From the NCBI RefSeq assembly GCF_020829625.1, contig NZ_JAIVFX010000001.1, positions 124,001 through 188,000 on the forward strand: a stretch of DNA of 64,000 nt. The letters run 5' to 3'. Source of the DNA: Nostoc sp. XA010. Its GTDB lineage: Bacteria; Cyanobacteriota; Cyanobacteriia; Cyanobacteriales; Nostocaceae. Positions 17,233-25,500 of the stretch are shown here, one piece after another. Both the position numbers and the translations under genes were made by a program. The notes under the pieces were generated by a model, which ran no database searches, was not told the DNA's origin, and saw only the letters and a program-made list of their open reading frames with translations. The number at the start of each line of letters is the position of its first letter. Position 1 is the stretch's first letter.

Positions 17233-17478
17233 TCAATTTGGAGAACAATTACGACAAAAATCAGGACTAAATTTACAGAATTGGCTTCCTGTCAATGCAT
17301 AAGTTGTACAATAAGGAAAACTAGTAAGTTCAATTTTAGCTGCTTGTAATTTGGAAGCATTTGGCAACGCTTCAGTAAGTTTAGTTTTATTGCCCACAAA
17401 AAGAGCTAAAAGCTTAGGAAACGCCATGCAAGCAGCAATGTTGAGCAGCGTTAGCAGTATAGCGTCTATCAAATTCAT
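17233..17478 (-). CDS. Small membrane protein (81 aa), paralogue of the gene at 15733
   Basis: It starts at ATG with AGGAGA upstream. The first 27 residues form a membrane helix and a short motif shared with the 42-residue protein at 15733 (LID-ILLTLLN, A-P-KLLA). A longer tail is added here; its end is Cys-rich (four Cys within the last 27 residues: FPYC, FCKF, FCRNC), which could bind metal or form disulfides. No known family is recognised. The perfect terminator hairpin lies just behind it. Confidence 0.6.
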   Translation of the reverse strand: MNLIDAILLTLLNIAACMAFPKLLALFVGNKTKLTEALPNASKLQAAKIELTSFPYCTTYALTGSQFCKFSPDFCRNCSPN

Positions 17479-17504
17479 AGGTAATTATCTCCTGTGAAAC
17501 GTAG

Positions 17505-17533
17505 GCGTAGGCGTAGCCCGTCGTAGACATCGC
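17505..17533 (-). repeat. 29-bp dispersed repeat, family A
   Basis: A full inverted copy right upstream of the 81-residue gene, with an extra partial GTAGGC at its left side. Confidence 0.85.
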
Positions 17534-17628
17534 TGTTATTAGCTGCAAACACAATCATTGCTTGCAGTCTATGTTAATTCACTTTAACATAAATTTTTGT
17601 AAATATAAACGTGGAATTCCTGGAATTA

Positions 17629-18243
17629 TCATACACAGCGTTGCATATAGCGGTAAGTATCACCTCTACTGGCGATCGCCCATTGATAATCCGGGTCAAG
17701 TTTAATGGCGTGGTTTAAGTCTTGCAGTGATTCAAGATAACGCTGCATATAGCAGTAAGTGACACCTCGATGTGCCAGTGTCCATTGGTCATTGGGGTCA
17801 AGTTCAATGGCGTGGTTACAGTCTTGCAATGCTTCTTCATAACGGTACATGCGACGGTAAGTAATACCCCGATTGGCGATCGCCCATTGATAATTTGGGT
17901 TAAGCTCGATAACACGGTTTAAGTCTTGTAGTGCTTCGGGGTAGCGCTGCATTTGGCAATAAGTCATCCCTCGAACTGTTAAATACTCAACTTCTTCAGG
18001 CGCTAACTTGATAGCCTCAGTTAAATCTTCTAGAGCTTTTGAGTATTGATTAGATTGGGAGTAAATATAACTACGCCAATCTAAAACAACTGCACGCCAC
18101 TTGGACTCAAGATTAGCATTGCTCAAAAAAGTTGTAAGCATTTCAGCCGGAACTTCATAGCGTTTTTCTTCATAAGCTTTTAACCCACTCGCTAATTGCT
18201 CACCCCAACGCTGAACTTCAGAGGAATCGACATCTTTACCAGC
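17629..18243 (-). pseudogene. TPR half of a broken STAND ATPase-TPR gene
   Basis: The frame continues directly from the ATPase gene after its TAG codon, without a shift: the codons after the stop read AGKDVDSSEVQRWGEQLASG and lead into at least four TPR units with ~34-residue spacing (for example YSKALEDLTEAIKLAPEEVE, YPEALQDLNRVIELNPNYQW). A later ATG at 18141 could start a 170-residue stand-alone TPR protein, but no clear ribosome-binding site was seen there. The array stops at a TGA in the first helix of a fifth unit, suggesting a second truncation. TPRs usually mediate protein binding and in such proteins serve as the sensor part. Confidence 0.75.
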
Positions 18244-19302
18244 CTATAGCATTGTTTCTGCATATTGTTGGAGAAATTTGCGTTGATTTTTGAGAGCAGC
18301 GAGAAATTCATTAATAGCTAAAGATAAATTCTTTTGCGGTGACTGACATAAATTGTGGTACAACACGTTTAATGTATGACTTTGCCAGCTAGGATCGCGC
18401 TGTTTTTTATGTTCCTCCAATTGCAGATCGTTCCGTAGGCTGTCGTAATATTCTGCCAACTTACCATGTATGTCAGCCCAACTTTGTGGTGATGAAAGGC
18501 GCTTGTGGCGTAACATTTGGGTTTTGACTACATCATGATAAGCCCAGCCGTCGGTACGTTCGTTGACAAAGGATGTTTCTTTCAGCCAAGTAAATAGCTC
18601 ATCAGCTTCTTTTTCTCCTCTCAACTTAGCTATAACATCCTGATTTAAACACCGAGGAATAGCAGCATCGAGCGCCATTTGTCGCCGCTTGGGGTCGTCA
18701 ATCCATTTGAAGAAGCGCTCTACAGCATTACTGCTAGGCTCAATTACCTGTTTGGGGTCATTGGGATGAGCATCTGCTAGCATTCCCACTAGCAGAGGTA
18801 AGTTTCCAGAAAGGCGCAAAATCACTTCAATAATGCGATTGTCTGTAATGCCTTTCCGAGTTAGATATTGTTGGGCTTCTTCTTCTGTAAAGGGTTCCAG
18901 AGGGAAACGAACTATTACCCCCTCGTAAGGTTCCCAATGATTTTTATCTAATTCCTGCCGACCAGCTATGGTTATCAATATATTGAGAGAGACTTCACCG
19001 TGGCGACCCTCCAAAATTTCTCGTAGCCAGTTATCTAGGAATTCTCCGGTGCGTTCATAAGTATCAAAAAACAGGACAACAGCAGTTTTCTCAGCAATTT
19101 TACGAAACTGTCGCAGCAGAGTACTTTTACCAACTCCACCTTGACCCCAAACGTTATACAGAAAACGACGGCGATCGTCTTCTGGAGGTAATGCTAGATT
19201 TTGACGAAATTGGTTTACTTGGTCTTCACGACCCACAAAACCTAATTGCTGAAGTTGCTTAAGTTTATCTTGTAGATTCTTGGGCTTATTTTGCGGGTTC
19301 AT
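18244..19302 (-). CDS. STAND-type ATPase (NTPase half, probably a pseudogene)
   Basis: ATG at 19302 (or TTG at 19314) opens a ~352-residue protein. FVGREDQVNQFR and the Walker A loop GQGGVGKST are followed only 16 residues later by VVLFFDTYERTG, the Walker B region. In STAND proteins about 60-130 residues normally lie between them, so an internal in-frame deletion is likely. The rest (ITIAGRQEL, LPLLVGMLAD, a winged-helix-like part around 250-280) agrees with the family. The gene ends in TAG at 18244-18246, and the same frame continues into TPR repeats. It thus looks like a two-step decayed signalling or conflict ATPase. Confidence 0.75.
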   Translation of the reverse strand: MNPQNKPKNLQDKLKQLQQLGFVGREDQVNQFRQNLALPPEDDRRRFLYNVWGQGGVGKSTLLRQFRKIAEKTAVVLFFDTYERTGEFLDNWLREILEGRHGEVSLNILITIAGRQELDKNHWEPYEGVIVRFPLEPFTEEEAQQYLTRKGITDNRIIEVILRLSGNLPLLVGMLADAHPNDPKQVIEPSSNAVERFFKWIDDPKRRQMALDAAIPRCLNQDVIAKLRGEKEADELFTWLKETSFVNERTDGWAYHDVVKTQMLRHKRLSSPQSWADIHGKLAEYYDSLRNDLQLEEHKKQRDPSWQSHTLNVLYHNLCQSPQKNLSLAINEFLAALKNQRKFLQQYAETML

Positions 19303-19403
19303 TACAAGATTCAATTTTGAGATACGAATGCTTACAGAATAACTACTAAATATACAAGGTGTATTTCGGAATTTACTGGACTTTGCCTGGGTAATTTTTA
19401 TGC

Positions 19404-19655
19404 ATTGACCTTCTGAGGCTCGACTTTGACCTTCTGAGGCTCAACTTTGACCTTCTGAGGCTCGACGTTGACCTTCTGAGGCTCAACTTTGACCTTCTGA
19501 GGCTCAACTTTGACCTTCTGAGGCTCGACGTTGACCTTCTGAGGCTCGACGTTGACCTTCTGAGGCTCAACTTTGACCTTCTGAGGCTCAACTTTGACCT
19601 TCTGAGGCTCAACTTTGGCCTTCTGAGGCTCGACTTTGACCTTCTGAAGCTCAAA
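19404..19655. repeat. 12-copy 21-bp tandem minisatellite
   Basis: Twelve nearly exact units with the core TTGACCTTCTGAGGCTC stand end to end (252 bp). They vary mainly at three positions (A/G in the CAAC/CGAC end, T/G before TTGACC). On the plus strand each unit has a TGA; on the minus strand the frame stays open, giving a 7-residue repeat of the type LRRSKLS, from a possible TTG start at 19654 to a stop at 19373. That frame lies 70 bp upstream of the STAND gene on the same strand. Whether it is translated is unknown. Confidence 0.9.
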
Positions 19656-19700
19656 AATGCCCTGGCGACTTAACGCTTCTCAATGGAGTCCAATACAGAC

Positions 19701-19796
19701 CTAACCCCCAGCCCCTTCCCTACGAGCGTTGGGGAGTAAGATTCAAAGCCTCTACCCTTGTAGGGGAGAGGAATGGAAGTGAGGTCAAAGTATATT
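19701..19796. repeat. Dispersed palindromic repeat (CCCCAGCCCCTTCCC type)
   Basis: The stretch holds CTAACCCCCAGCCCCTTCCC, a GTTGGGGAGTAAG segment and CTACCCTTGTAGGGGAGAGG, which together look like a decayed Nostoc-type palindromic repeat. The remaining sequence up to 19968 shows no gene that I can support. Confidence 0.5.
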
Positions 19797-19968
19797 TTAG
19801 ATAAACGAGATGCGCTACAGAAATCGCAACTACACAGACAAAACCCGCCTACGCTGGTTTCAAAAATGTTTGAATACAAAACGCAAAAAGGGCATAACAT
19901 TGTTATGCCCCAACAAATGATGTGTATTTTACCAAGTTGACAACTGGTATAATTGCCTATTGCAAGCT

Positions 19969-20442
19969 TTAGCTAACTGAGACTTCGGGTTTCTTTTTCT
20001 TAGAACGGCGGTTAAACCTGCGTCCCATCTCATCAATTACTGCATCTAAACCTGCGACATCACCGCTAGCTTTGGCATAGCTATAAACTGCTAATGCTGC
20101 TGCGTATGCTTCGCTAGCAGAGGCTATACAGGTATCATCCACTAATTCTTGCAGTTGGGTTAGAGACAATAGCACCGGATACAAGTCCTCATATATTTCT
20201 AAATCTCGGCGCATCTCTTCTAAATCAAAAGAACGGGGCAAAAAGTTAGGGTTTTGTGTCGCAACCTCTAAGGCTTTGCTGACAAAAGCCCGACTTTTAT
20301 CTCCCATCTTCAGCATTGTTCGCCGATCTTCAGGGGTCAAATCTACCAAAAACGGTAACTTTTCTCTAATTGTAGCGATCGCCTGCATGACTGCTTCTTT
20401 ATCTGCTGGGGCTAGGCTGGCACTGATACGATTTTCTGACAT
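19969..20442 (-). CDS. Conserved hypothetical protein (157 aa)
   Basis: I place the start at ATG 20442 because CTAAAGGAG lies just upstream; a longer open frame reaching to 20571 runs into a mobile element and is not coding. The protein is helical and soluble: an N-terminal LTPEDRRTMLKMGDKSRAFV, a middle DLEIYEDLYPVLLSLTQLQE, an Ala-rich YAAALAVYSYAKASGDVAGL and a very basic end (RRFNRRSKKKK). I recall similar short proteins in cyanobacterial genomes near repeats or transposons, but no function is known. Confidence 0.65.
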   Translation of the reverse strand: MSENRISASLAPADKEAVMQAIATIREKLPFLVDLTPEDRRTMLKMGDKSRAFVSKALEVATQNPNFLPRSFDLEEMRRDLEIYEDLYPVLLSLTQLQELVDDTCIASASEAYAAALAVYSYAKASGDVAGLDAVIDEMGRRFNRRSKKKKPEVSVS

Positions 20443-20500
20443 TTTTAATACTCCTTTAGGGTACTTAATTCCAGTATTCCCAAAGTTGTAGAAGCGATCG

Positions 20501-20635
20501 CAATACGGTTCGGTTAACGTTTTCATATTTTGAAGATCCCCCCAACCCCCCTTAAAAAGGGGGGCTTCCAAGCCTCTTTTACCCCCTTTTTAAGGGGGTC
20601 GCCGTAGGCGGGGGGATCTTAACCGAACCGTATTG
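20501..20635. mobile_element. MITE-like element with 17-bp terminal inverted repeats
   Basis: CAATACGGTTCGGTTAA at 20501 is the perfect reverse complement of 20619-20635. Inside are further inverted blocks (GATCCCCCCAACCCCCC... and ...GGGGGGATC). The element is 135 bp and codes for nothing convincing. The 10 bp on each side (GAAGCGATCG and GAAGCGAGTG) match at 8 of 10 positions, as expected for a worn target duplication. It lies between phnE and the 157-residue gene. Confidence 0.8.
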
Positions 20636-20693
20636 GAAGCGAGTGATCGCATTAGTTTTCAAGACAGGCTACCAATAAGACACCAAGAATTTG

Positions 20694-21488
20694 TTACATA
20701 GAATCGAGCCGATGACGTAATTGGCTACTAAAAGCATCAATTACTGTGACGACTACCAAAAGCACTAACATCATGGTTGTTGCTTTGGTGTACTCGAACC
20801 CGTCAATGTAACTTTTCAACTGAAAGCCAATACCACCTGCACCAACTACACCCAAGACAGAAGCAGCACGAATGTTGTACTCAAACATCCAAAAGGTGTA
20901 ACCCAATCCCAGAGGTAACACTTGAGGGAAAATGCCGTATTGAGCAATCTGTAACTTGGAGGCTCCGATAACTTGCAAGGATTCAAGAGAACGCGGATCA
21001 ACGGCTTCAATTGCCTGTTGATAAAATTTGGCAAGGTAGCCGATGGTGTAGATTCCCAAAGCTAAAGTTCCTGCTGGTGCGCCTAAGCCAGTGGCGGCAA
21101 CAAAAATTAGCCCCAGAATAATTGAGGGGACAGAACGTACAGTATTTTGCAGTAAATTAGCTAGCGATCGCAACCACCCAGGCGCAATATTGCTGGCGCT
21201 AGCTATAGCAATCGGTACAGAAAGAATTGCTCCAATGGTAGTTCCCCATAAAGACATCTGTACAGTTTCAATTAGTGCCTTAACTGCAATATCTAAAACT
21301 TTCCAATCGGGAGGAAATAACCGGGTAATAAAATCGGTGATATATGGCCAGCTAGAACTTAGCAGTTCAAAATCGAGTTTGAGTCCTCGCAAAGCCCAAC
21401 CATAAACTACTACGACAATTAATAAGATGAGTAGAGAACTCAGCCAAGGGTAGAAACGTAAGCGTTTTAACTTAAAAAAGGAACTCAT
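20694..21488 (-). CDS. phnE: Phosphonate/phosphite-type ABC transporter permease PhnE
   Basis: The 264-residue protein has about six hydrophobic segments and the permease EAA loop region (IEAVDPRSLESLQVIGASKL, then PLGLGYTFWMFEYNIRAASVLG), typical of PhnE. It forms the membrane channel for phosphonate, phosphite or related P-compounds together with the ATPase encoded upstream. Last gene of the phnD-phnC-phnE series (all minus strand), 89 bp after phnC. The window shows no C-P lyase or phosphite dehydrogenase, so the actual substrate is open. Confidence 0.9.
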   Translation of the reverse strand: MSSFFKLKRLRFYPWLSSLLILLIVVVVYGWALRGLKLDFELLSSSWPYITDFITRLFPPDWKVLDIAVKALIETVQMSLWGTTIGAILSVPIAIASASNIAPGWLRSLANLLQNTVRSVPSIILGLIFVAATGLGAPAGTLALGIYTIGYLAKFYQQAIEAVDPRSLESLQVIGASKLQIAQYGIFPQVLPLGLGYTFWMFEYNIRAASVLGVVGAGGIGFQLKSYIDGFEYTKATTMMLVLLVVVTVIDAFSSQLRHRLDSM

Positions 21489-21577
21489 ACTGTATTGAAG
21501 AAGAATTCAGGAGTCAGAATGAATTTTGAATTATGGCGACTGACGCATGTATTCTGTTTTGTTAAATCAAATCCCAC

Positions 21578-22312
21578 TCAACCGGAAACTTTCGCAAATT
21601 TAGCTTGTAAGTTATCACAAAGTCCTTGGTAAATGACGCGTCCAGCATCTAAGACGATCGCTTGTTGGGCATATTTTTCTGCGATTCCCAAATCGTGTAA
21701 AACTGCAACAATAGTCATGCCTTGCTGAGTGTGCAATTGGGATAGAGTTTCCATGACTTGTTGCGATGCTACAACATCTAAGCCTGTGATGGGTTCATCG
21801 ACTAAGAGAATTTGCGGTGATTGAATTAAAGTCCGGGCGATCGCTACTCGTTGTTGCTGTCCACCACTTAATTGACTGGTTCTTTGAAAAGCTAACTCTA
21901 AGAGTCCTAACTGTTCTAATAAATTTAGTGCCAACATGCGATCGCGTTTGGAAAATCCCAACAGTGTCTGCCAAGTTGTTCTTTTACCAAGGCATCCGCA
22001 CAAGACATTTTCCAGTGCTGATAACTGCCGAATCAATCCGCCACCTTGAAATAACATCCCAACATCGCGCCGAATTTTTGGCAGTGTTCGGGGATTCATC
22101 TCAACATTATTAACGAGCAATTCTCCTCTCACTGATGGTACTAGTCCAACTAGCGATCGTAGTAATGTAGACTTACCAGCACCGTTTAGCCCCAGCAAAA
22201 CCACAAATTCACCCCGTTTAATCTGGCAATTAATCCCGTTGAGAATAGGACGATTCAGAGATGCAGCATAAGCTGTCTCTAGGTTATGACACTCAATAAC
22301 ATAATCATTCAT
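21578..22312 (-). CDS. phnC: Phosphonate-type ABC transporter ATP-binding protein PhnC
   Basis: A 244-residue ABC ATPase with all motifs: Walker A GLNGAGKST (39-47), Q-loop LFQGGGLIRQ, signature LSGGQQQRVAIARTL (~143-157), Walker B ILLVDEPITGLD and the H-loop LHDLG. The DxxxA(Q)Q-I-LDAGRVIYQG tail is typical for PhnC. It powers uptake by the PhnE permease. It stands between phnD and phnE, but a MITE-like element (22376-22454) separates it from phnD. Confidence 0.92.
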   Translation of the reverse strand: MNDYVIECHNLETAYAASLNRPILNGINCQIKRGEFVVLLGLNGAGKSTLLRSLVGLVPSVRGELLVNNVEMNPRTLPKIRRDVGMLFQGGGLIRQLSALENVLCGCLGKRTTWQTLLGFSKRDRMLALNLLEQLGLLELAFQRTSQLSGGQQQRVAIARTLIQSPQILLVDEPITGLDVVASQQVMETLSQLHTQQGMTIVAVLHDLGIAEKYAQQAIVLDAGRVIYQGLCDNLQAKFAKVSG

Positions 22313-22375
22313 AGAAATTTATTTATCTGCTAAGAGGATGTTTTAAAAGTTCTTTGGTCGTTAGGAAAACGTTTT

Positions 22376-22454
22376 AGATCCCCCTAAATCCCCTGATCAA
22401 TTGGGGGACTTTGATTCCGGTTCCCCCTTTTTGAAGGGGGGTTAGGGGGGATCT
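22376..22454. mobile_element. MITE-like palindromic element between phnD and phnC
   Basis: AGATCCCCCTAAATCCCC at the left edge pairs with ...GGGGTTAGGGGGGATCT at the right edge; inner arms CCCCTGATCAATTGGGGG and CCCCCTTTTTGAAGGGGG form extra hairpins. The termini resemble the inner GATCCCCC...GGGGGATC arms of the element at 20501. The remaining 150 bp of the phnD-phnC gap have no gene. Confidence 0.75.
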
Positions 22455-22539
22455 AGAAGTGCCTAAAATTACAGCCGATCACTTTCAAAACATCTGCTAA
22501 CAGTTATTCAAGATGTTCACTGAATAACTGTTAACTTAA

Positions 22540-23514
22540 TTATGGTTCAATCCCAGCAATTTGCAGAGCATTACGGATGGTTGCTAGGTGACGATCGTGG
22601 TTAATTCGCACTAATTCTGTGGAATTATACAAGTCGCGTAACAATTTATTATTTTCCGACTTATTTAATTTCAGTAAGGCGTTGATGAGTTTTTCCCGTG
22701 TTGGAGTTGGAACATCATCATCAATGGCAATACCGTGGGCAGGTACACCATTAATTTTGTGCAGAACCCGTAACTGATTCTTCTCTTGGGCGGTGATATA
22801 AGGTGGATTCAGAGCATATTCTGACACAACAGCCACATCAGCTTGACCGCGCACAACTGCTTGCAAGGCTTTGCTGTAGTTACCGCCGTAAGAAATTTGA
22901 CTAAAGAAACCATCTAAGCGATCGCGGTTGGGTACAAATTTTTGTTTGACCAACTCAGCGACAGGGATAATAAACCCAGAGCCAGAAGTTGGGGAAGTAA
23001 AAGCAATTTTCTTGCCCCGCAGTTGTTCTAAAGTCGCTTTAGCTGAATTTTGAGTTTTTAGAGGACTATTGTTAGGGACAACAAATGTTGAGCTATAGGT
23101 GTATCTTCCAGAATAAGTGGAGCGAACTTCGGCTAGATACAAGCTGGCGTTTGCTAATTGTTTTGCTTTTAAAGCCGGACGGCTACTTAAAAAAGCGACA
23201 TCAGCCCGATTTGCTCTCAAAGCTTCCACAGCAGCTGTATCATCACCAACTTGGGCGACAACTGGAATCCCTAACTCTTTCGATAAAAAAGCTCCTACCG
23301 CATTTGCCTTATTTTGCAAGTCTGTAGAATCAGCACGACTGGGAAAAACTATTGTTAAAGTCTTCTGCCCTTGAGCAAGTAAGCGTGGTGTCTGTTGATT
23401 AGTGGTGGGGTTGGCGATCGTTGCCTGCATAGCCCCTACTGTGCTGACTACTAAACCTGTAAGTACTGCAAATGCAGCACCAGCACCCAATAAACTCTTT
23501 TTCCTAACACTCAT
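22540..23514 (-). CDS. phnD: Phosphate/phosphonate/phosphite ABC transporter substrate-binding protein PhnD
   Basis: The start is ATG 23514, with GGAGAG upstream. The N-terminus is a signal peptide without a lipobox Cys (KKSLLGAGAAFAVLTGLVVS), so the protein is probably periplasmic and soluble. The PhnD pattern is clear: TIVFPSRADSTDLQNKANAVG near 55, LRGKKIAFTSPTSGSGFIIP (about 165-184), YGGNYSKALQAVVRGQADVAVVS, and a C-terminal KLNKSENNKLLRDLY. It delivers substrate to PhnCE. First gene of the series. 148 bp of A/T-rich upstream sequence likely carries the promoter; I did not identify a certain Pho box. Confidence 0.9.
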   Translation of the reverse strand: MSVRKKSLLGAGAAFAVLTGLVVSTVGAMQATIANPTTNQQTPRLLAQGQKTLTIVFPSRADSTDLQNKANAVGAFLSKELGIPVVAQVGDDTAAVEALRANRADVAFLSSRPALKAKQLANASLYLAEVRSTYSGRYTYSSTFVVPNNSPLKTQNSAKATLEQLRGKKIAFTSPTSGSGFIIPVAELVKQKFVPNRDRLDGFFSQISYGGNYSKALQAVVRGQADVAVVSEYALNPPYITAQEKNQLRVLHKINGVPAHGIAIDDDVPTPTREKLINALLKLNKSENNKLLRDLYNSTELVRINHDRHLATIRNALQIAGIEP

Positions 23515-23662
23515 TTGCAACTCTCCATTAGGAAGTTTTCTTAGTTTTTTTGCTAATTAATTTTAATTAACCCTAAAGAAGATTTATAGCTTTTAAGAAG
23601 AAAAGTCAATAATGAAGCCTAGTTTGTTTGTATTGTAGGCTTCTTTTGTGAGTGTATTGGTA

Positions 23663-24958
23663 CTAACCGCTAATTACAGCGATCGCATCAATTTCTACCA
23701 ACACATCTTTAGGTAAGCGCGATACCTGCACACAAGCCCGTGCTGGGGCTGTATCTTCTGGAAAATATTTAGCATAAACGGCATTCACCGCCGCGAAATC
23801 ATTCATATCAGCTAAAAATACAGTGGTTTTCACCACATCTTGAAAAGTCGCACCAGCTGCTGTGAGGATGGCTTCAAGATTAGCTAATACTTGCTCAGTT
23901 TGTTTTTTGACATCATCAGTGTAGACGACATCACCAAGGCGGGGATCGATGGCAATTTGTCCTGCGACGAATACAAATTGACCTGAAGCTGCGATCGCTT
24001 GATTATAAGGGCCGACTGGTGCGGGTGCGTTATCAGTATTAATTACTTTACGGGTCATAGATATTACTTTCTCTAACGATGTTTCTTGTTTACCGATTTC
24101 CGCTTCAGAAGCGATCGGTTTGTAAATCTCTCCATCTGGCATTATTGCACGACTGAAGTCAGCATCCTCAATTAGCCATCCATAAGTAGTAGCATCAGTC
24201 AAGTCTGCTCTGGTCAAGTTAGTTTCCTTCAAATTTACCTTTCTCAAATCTGCTCCTTGCAGAACTGCTCTCTCCAAATTTGCCCTTTGGAGACAAGATT
24301 GTTTGAGGTTTGCATGTGCAAGATTCGCTCCAGCCAGATCAGCCTCAGTCAGATTTAAGCCTGATAGATTAAAACTTTGTAAATTTACTGCTTGCAGTTT
24401 AGCACCCAGTAGATTTGCCTTTTGAAAGTTTACGCCCTCTAAGTTAGCTCGGCTCAAATTCGCTCCTACTAAAGAAACTCCATTGAAGTCTACACTTCTG
24501 AGTGTTGAATTATTCAAGTCTGCTTCTGCTAAGGAAACTTCTCTCAGTTTTGCACTACTCAAATTTGCATTACTCAAATCTGCCTTGTCTAAGTTTGCGT
24601 GACTTAAGTTTGCACTACTTAGATTTGCTCCACTTAAGTTAACACTGCTTAAGTTTGCACCACTAAAGTTTGCTGACGGCTGTAGCAGTTCGCGCTTCCA
24701 CCAAATTTCTGTACCATTCACTTTACTGAAATTTGCGGCTGTCAGACATGCCTTACTAAAATCGCTTCCGTTAATTATTGCCTCTGTCAGGTTTGCCTTA
24801 CTTAAATCTGCACCTTTAAAATTTGCACCAGTTAAGTCGGCATTTGATAAGTCTATTTGAATCAGGTCTGTATTTCTGAAGTCTACATTTCTCAGTTTTG
24901 CTCCTTGAAAGTTCCGTTGTCCTGCTGCGTATTTCTCCAAAACTTCCTCAGCGTCCAT
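23663..24958 (-). CDS. Pentapeptide-repeat protein fused to a RidA (YjgF) domain
   Basis: Residues ~15-270 are a pentapeptide-repeat right-handed helix (A-D/N-L-S/T-x units such as [20 protein letters not shown]). Residues 301-431 are a full RidA domain: [21 protein letters not shown] at the start, [28 protein letters not shown] at the end, with the catalytic Arg of the PAR motif. RidA hydrolyses reactive enamines/imines from amino acid metabolism. Both parts sit in a single frame without a stop. [10 protein letters not shown] at residue 301 (nt 24058) could also be a second, internal start: AGAGAAAG lies upstream of it. So either a fused protein or two products from one frame. Confidence 0.88.
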   Translation of the reverse strand: MDAEEVLEKYAAGQRNFQGAKLRNVDFRNTDLIQIDLSNADLTGANFKGADLSKANLTEAIINGSDFSKACLTAANFSKVNGTEIWWKRELLQPSANFSGANLSSVNLSGANLSSANLSHANLDKADLSNANLSSAKLREVSLAEADLNNSTLRSVDFNGVSLVGANLSRANLEGVNFQKANLLGAKLQAVNLQSFNLSGLNLTEADLAGANLAHANLKQSCLQRANLERAVLQGADLRKVNLKETNLTRADLTDATTYGWLIEDADFSRAIMPDGEIYKPIASEAEIGKQETSLEKVISMTRKVINTDNAPAPVGPYNQAIAASGQFVFVAGQIAIDPRLGDVVYTDDVKKQTEQVLANLEAILTAAGATFQDVVKTTVFLADMNDFAAVNAVYAKYFPEDTAPARACVQVSRLPKDVLVEIDAIAVISG

Positions 24959-25066
24959 AATGCACCTTTAAATACCACTGACACAGTATAATCACAAAAT
25001 CTTTGTGTCACAGGTATTCCTCTCCTCTTCTCTCCGCGCTCTCTGCGCCTCTGCGGTTCGCTCCTC

Positions 25067-25498
25067 CTACCCCAACCTCGGACGTATCCCATAATGCCGA
25101 AATCGCCAATAATCTCGCAGAATGCGATCGTGGTCAAAACATAAATTACCAGGCACACGCCAATACTCAAAAACTCCTACACCCTTAGCATCATCCCCAG
25201 CTACAGGTTCACCCGTCGCTGTCGCCAAAAACACAATGCTAATGGTATGCTGACGCGGATCGCGATCGGGGTCAGAATACACCAGTAATTGTTCAACTAA
25301 CTCCACCTGCAAACCCGTTTCTTCCTCAGCTTCTCGCCGGGCCGCCACTTCCACCGCTTCGCCATAATCCACAAAACCACCAGGAATAGCCCAACCTAAG
25401 GGTAGATTATGTCTTTCAATTAACACTATTGGCCGATGAGGTCGATCTACTAGTTCAATGATGATATCAACTGTTGGTGCAGGATTTCGGTAAGTCAT
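25067..25498 (-). CDS. NUDIX hydrolase
   Basis: The 143-residue protein has a complete Nudix box [24 protein letters not shown] (residues ~40-63; all the key Gly/Glu/Arg are there). Residues before it, [17 protein letters not shown], fit the ADP-ribose/nucleotide-diphosphate group. Nudix enzymes cleave nucleoside diphosphates linked to another group; the substrate is not predictable here. The coding frame ends 109 bp before the pentapeptide-RidA start. A second Nudix gene stands at 48913. Confidence 0.92.
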   Translation of the reverse strand: MTYRNPAPTVDIIIELVDRPHRPIVLIERHNLPLGWAIPGGFVDYGEAVEVAARREAEEETGLQVELVEQLLVYSDPDRDPRQHTISIVFLATATGEPVAGDDAKGVGVFEYWRVPGNLCFDHDRILRDYWRFRHYGIRPRLG

Positions 25499-25500
25499 AG

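Noticed and set aside
19404..19655. CRISPR array
   Set aside because: The units are contiguous 21-mers with no spacers between them, so it is a minisatellite.
19670..19900. 76-codon minus-strand frame next to the 21-bp repeat
   Set aside because: It is read from a palindromic CCCC/GGGG repeat and has no ribosome-binding site or family resemblance.
20443..20571. N-terminal extension of the 157-residue gene
   Set aside because: The 43 added codons run through the end of the MITE-like element; the internal ATG at 20442 has a good AAGGAG site.
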